From assembly GCA_003228115.1 (NCBI GenBank), contig QEVV01000001.1, positions 124,001 through 188,000 of the forward strand: DNA of 64,000 nucleotides, given 5' to 3'. The notes below the pieces were generated by a model. The model did no database searches. It was not told the origin of the DNA and was given only the letters and a program-made list of their open reading frames with translations. Source of the stretch: Chloroflexota bacterium. GTDB taxonomy: Bacteria; Chloroflexota; Dehalococcoidia; Lucifugimonadales; SAR202-VII-2. The position numbers and the translations under genes are program-made. This document shows positions 61,201 through 64,000 of the stretch, one piece after another (positions within the stretch are counted from its first letter, which is position 1; each line of letters begins with the position of its first letter).

Positions 61201-62796
61201 TTGTACGGTCTCCTCACAGTCCTTAGAGTAAACCTACGCCCCCACGCGCACCCCCTCACCCTCGGGGTCGCTGCGTTGGCCCTCTACCTCACGGGACTGC
61301 CGCAGTCCATCACCTGGGCCCACTCAGCCGCCGACAGCGGCGAGTTGGCAGCGGCAGCGGCTACCTGGGGTGTGCCCCACCCGCCTGGCTACCCCGTCTA
61401 CATCCTCCTCGGCAAGTTGTTCCTATTCATACCATGGGGTGACCCCGCCCATAGACTGGCGGTGATGTCAGCCGTCGCTGGCACTGGGGCGGTCGTGCTG
61501 ATCTGGTACCTCATCAGAGAGATGCAGTACCTCACATCTAACGGGAAAGAGAGCCCGTCCCGCTGGCCTGCCACCGTTGGAGCAGGCGCCCTGGTTGTTT
61601 CGCCCATCTTCTGGTCGCAAGCCATCGTCGTGGAAGTCTACGCGCTGAATGCTCTGTTCTTCGCAGGCGTGGCGTTTCTTCTGGCAGGATGGTGGCGCAG
61701 ACAGCAATCGTGGCCGGCCCGCAAGCACAACTACTTGTGGCTGCTCGCAGGCGCAACCCTCCTGGGCTTGGGGCTGGGGAACCACCTGACACTTGCTTTG
61801 TTGGTCCCCCTAGTTGGCGGGGCGGTTTGGTGGGGAGCATGTAAGGGCTTTCTTTCAATACGCAGAATCGGATTCGTAGCACTAGCCCTGCTGACGGGGC
61901 TAGGACTCTACGCCTACCTGCCCATCGCTTCAAGCCAGGGCCCCCCCATCAACTGGGGAATTCCATCCAATTGGACAGGCTTTGTATGGACCGTCAGTGG
62001 AACGCCATACCAACCCTATCTGTTCGGCCTCCCGATCGACGCCCTGCCCGACCGTATAGTCTCATGGCTGCGGCTCGTGTTCTTGGAGCAGTTCACACCT
62101 GTTGGCGCAGGCCTGGCTCTGCTGGGGGCCCTGCATCTTTGGGAACGAAACCGTCCGTTGCTCCTGGCCAGCGCCTGGGTGGTGCTGTCTCTGACCTTGT
62201 ACGCCATCACCTACGACAGCAAAGACTCAGACGTGTTCTTGATACCTGTCTTTATGGCCCTGGCTACCTGGCTAGCTTTAGGGGTGGATTGGGCGCTTCA
62301 GGTTGTCGGCCAATCCAGCCTTGGCCGAGGGCGGCCCTCGGAAATTCGGGTTTCGGGAATGGTTATTGCCGCAGTTCTGATTATGGCGCCGGGAGTTACA
62401 TTCGCGGCTAACTTGAGCAACGTTCCACTTAGAGGAGATGCGGCAGCCTACAGGTACGCCCAGGAGACCCTAGCTGGAGTCGAGCAAGGAGCAGTCATCT
62501 TCGCTGAAACAGATGAGGAACTCTTCTCGCTATGGTATGGGCGGTATGCATTGGACGAGAGGCCCGATGTCACCGTGGTATCCAGCCGCTTGCTTCAGTA
62601 TGACTGGTACTGGGAACAGTTGGAGCGAAGGTATCCCTCAATCGTTCCAGAACAAATCCCGCTTGGCGCTTCGCCGCGCCTGGCAGCCCTGATTGAGGAA
62701 TCTATTGGAGTGAGGCCCATATACGCCACGATGCAGGTCCGCGGAGTGCAGGCGTACGAGCAAGAGCGGGTTGGCAATCTGTTAAGACTCAGGTAA
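61201..62796 (+). CDS. DUF2723 multi-pass membrane protein (glycosyltransferase-like)
   Basis: This membrane protein of up to 531 residues shows the DUF2723 signature DSGELAAAAATWGVPHPPGYPVY near residues 45-65, which resembles the GT-C/PMT group of mannosyltransferases; the acidic Asp-Ser-Gly-Glu in the first loop is the conserved feature. About ten helices follow, with a soluble C-terminal part. The start TTG 61201 has a purine stretch too close to it, so the exact start is uncertain. Together with the two large genes at 33739 and 36077 it hints at a glycan-coated envelope. Confidence 0.83.
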   Translation: MYGLLTVLRVNLRPHAHPLTLGVAALALYLTGLPQSITWAHSAADSGELAAAAATWGVPHPPGYPVYILLGKLFLFIPWGDPAHRLAVMSAVAGTGAVVLIWYLIREMQYLTSNGKESPSRWPATVGAGALVVSPIFWSQAIVVEVYALNALFFAGVAFLLAGWWRRQQSWPARKHNYLWLLAGATLLGLGLGNHLTLALLVPLVGGAVWWGACKGFLSIRRIGFVALALLTGLGLYAYLPIASSQGPPINWGIPSNWTGFVWTVSGTPYQPYLFGLPIDALPDRIVSWLRLVFLEQFTPVGAGLALLGALHLWERNRPLLLASAWVVLSLTLYAITYDSKDSDVFLIPVFMALATWLALGVDWALQVVGQSSLGRGRPSEIRVSGMVIAAVLIMAPGVTFAANLSNVPLRGDAAAYRYAQETLAGVEQGAVIFAETDEELFSLWYGRYALDERPDVTVVSSRLLQYDWYWEQLERRYPSIVPEQIPLGASPRLAALIEESIGVRPIYATMQVRGVQAYEQERVGNLLRLR

Positions 62797-62836
62797 AGGA
62801 AAAGGCGGCCTCGTTAACGAAGCCGCCTTTTCCTTT
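62795..62836. terminator. Shared terminator between convergent genes
   Basis: AAAGGAAAAGGCGGC pairs perfectly with GCCGCCTTTTCCTTT around a 12-nt loop. A/T-rich outer ends suit both directions. Its left arm overlaps the stop of the DUF2723 gene. Confidence 0.9.
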
Positions 62837-62849
62837 ACCTCACAGTGGT

Positions 62850-64000
62850 CTAGCCTCGGTAGAGGTATTTGCCCCCCACCACCTCTCGGTTCAGCCGCCG
62901 GTTGAGATGGAGGCCTTCCAAAATGAACTCCATTGCGGAGGCCGTCGCTTCAGGGTCTCCGCCTAAACCTAAGGAAGCAATCGAACTGGAGAGACCGTCC
63001 AGCCTAGGAAGCAGGTCAACGTAAGCCTGAGAACTTACCTCACTTCCAAACTCAGCAACCAAGCCCTCCTCAAAGCTCATGACGACGCTCTGCATATCAT
63101 CGGCCGAGAAGTGACGGTTGAATACGCCGAGTATGGCTTTTTTGGTCAGATCCTCGACAACCTTTGGCTCCCGCCCGTCCTCCACGCTCTCAAGCTCAAT
63201 CTTTCCGCTGGTCGTGGCGTGCATAGCCGTAAGGTCGCTGACCCGCGGCACAATGTGTTTCTCCCCTAGTCGCAGGGACCGACGAAGGGCATTGCTTATA
63301 ACACTCTCGTAGTTAGCGATAGAAACGCGAACGCTGACGCCAGACCGCTGGTTGATCTCTGCGCTACGTCGCGCTTGGGCTGTAAATTCACCAATGATCT
63401 CTTGCATGAATGCCGGCATCTGAAGCCGCTTTTCTACGTCCTCAAATCGAGTTATCTCCGCCTCAACAATACCGATCTCCTCCCCAACCGTGCGGGGGTA
63501 GTGTGTGCGGATCTGAGCGCCATACCGGTCCTTGAGCGGCGTGATAATGCGCCCTCTGTTCGTGTAGTCCTCTGGGTTGGCGCTGGCCACCACGAACACA
63601 TCAAGGGGAAGCATGACCCGATACCCCTTGATCTGGACGTCCCGCTCTTCCATGAGGTTGAACAGCGCCACCTGGATACGTTCGGCCAAGTCTGGTAGCT
63701 CGTTGATGCAAAAGATGCCCCGATTGCTCCTGGGGATAAGGCCGTAGTGAATGGTCAGCTCATCCGAGAGATAACGTCCCTCAGCGACCTTTATCGGGTC
63801 GACCTCGCCGATCAGGTCGGCTACGGAGATATCTGGCGTGGCCAGCTTCTCTCCAAAACGATCCTTGCGGGGAATCCAATGAATGAGCGTCTTGTCGCCA
63901 TTCTCAGCGATAAGGTCCTTCGCATAGCGACTGATCGGGTCGAAGGGATTGTCGTTCAGCTCGCTGCCCGCGACAGCGGGGATCTCGTCATCCAACAAGC
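62850..64000 (-). CDS. AAA+ ATPase, magnesium-chelatase ChlI/MoxR-like, N-terminus beyond window
   Basis: This is the C-terminal 383 or so residues of an AAA+ ATPase of the ChlI/MoxR group; the frame is open to the right edge, so the start and Walker A motif lie outside. Visible are Walker B GIFCINELPDL, sensor 1 VVASANPEDYT and the arginine-finger region RIITPLKDRYG. The extended C-terminal domain (SLRLGEKHIVPRVSDLTAMHATTSGKIEL) is like that of ChlI-related proteins of unknown role in Chloroflexi. Such ATPases often partner with VWA-domain proteins, to be sought outside the window. Confidence 0.88.
   Translation of the reverse strand, partial: LLDDEIPAVAGSELNDNPFDPISRYAKDLIAENGDKTLIHWIPRKDRFGEKLATPDISVADLIGEVDPIKVAEGRYLSDELTIHYGLIPRSNRGIFCINELPDLAERIQVALFNLMEERDVQIKGYRVMLPLDVFVVASANPEDYTNRGRIITPLKDRYGAQIRTHYPRTVGEEIGIVEAEITRFEDVEKRLQMPAFMQEIIGEFTAQARRSAEINQRSGVSVRVSIANYESVISNALRRSLRLGEKHIVPRVSDLTAMHATTSGKIELESVEDGREPKVVEDLTKKAILGVFNRHFSADDMQSVVMSFEEGLVAEFGSEVSSQAYVDLLPRLDGLSSSIASLGLGGDPEATASAMEFILEGLHLNRRLNREVVGGKYLYRG

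Noticed and set aside
1-64000. CRISPR arrays, prophage or transposase genes
   Set aside because: No regularly spaced repeats and no phage or transposase motifs were seen in any frame; only short palindromic repeats and one MITE-like element are present.

Overview
The window reads as chromosomal DNA of an uncultivated bacterium of the phylum Chloroflexota, probably in or near the Dehalococcoidia/SAR202 lineages. This is inferred from the gene set (a YYY-type DUF2298 protein beside a TIGR03663/Agl23-type protein, a fused AccD-AccA, PIG-L pairs, a TRAP transporter, ring-hydroxylating oxygenases and many amidohydrolases) and from GC-rich codon use; no 16S gene is present to confirm it. Genes are dense, and strand switches are usually marked by perfect inverted repeats. 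No prophage, transposase, CRISPR array or plasmid gene was seen.

Layout. 0-10 kb: end of an SDR gene, a TRAP transporter operon with an isochorismatase-fold hydrolase, a peroxiredoxin, a BNR/Asp-box protein, a frameshifted SRPBCC gene, two PIG-L deacetylase paralogues and an AbrB-PIN toxin-antitoxin pair. 10-34 kb: an SDR followed by mostly housekeeping genes: uvrB, a SufT-like gene with Mrp, accDA, ftsK, rnj, a family 4-like uracil-DNA glycosylase, an OsmC-like protein, SRP RNA, rsmA-ispE, dinG-ogg, a CCA/poly(A) nucleotidyltransferase, a DsbA-like protein, rnc and ftsY. 34-38.6 kb: two large membrane proteins related to lipid-linked-sugar glycosyltransferases. 38.7-43.2 kb: a four-gene minus-strand catabolic cluster (Rieske oxygenase, gentisate-dioxygenase-like cupin, Gfo/Idh dehydrogenase, class II aldolase). 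43-48 kb: a second toxin-antitoxin pair, an FAD oxidoreductase, a ClC chloride channel and tRNA-His. 48-59 kb: a second aldolase, an ACMSD-like amidohydrolase, an arsenite methyltransferase with an AbrB regulator, three tandem amidohydrolase paralogues, an orphan ABC ATPase, a cysteine synthase, an amidase and a HAD phosphatase. 59.5-64 kb: an anchored SdrD-B/FN3 surface protein, a DUF2723 membrane protein and part of a magnesium-chelatase/MoxR-type ATPase.

The most notable signal is a set of three genes interrupted by a single in-frame UGA exactly where the family has its catalytic cysteine: a peroxiredoxin (UGA at 5077-5079), an OsmC-like peroxidase (minus strand, 23780-23782) and a DsbA-like thioredoxin-fold protein (31281-31283). 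Each UGA is followed within 17-20 nt by a stem-loop whose apical loop contains G-U, as expected of a bacterial SECIS element. UGA is an ordinary stop elsewhere here (ends of the first PIG-L gene, rsmA, both antitoxins). The best reading is three selenoproteins forming a scattered selenium-dependent thiol-redox set. The DsbA-like one has no cysteine at all. No selA, selB, selC or selD lies in the window; they should exist elsewhere in the genome.
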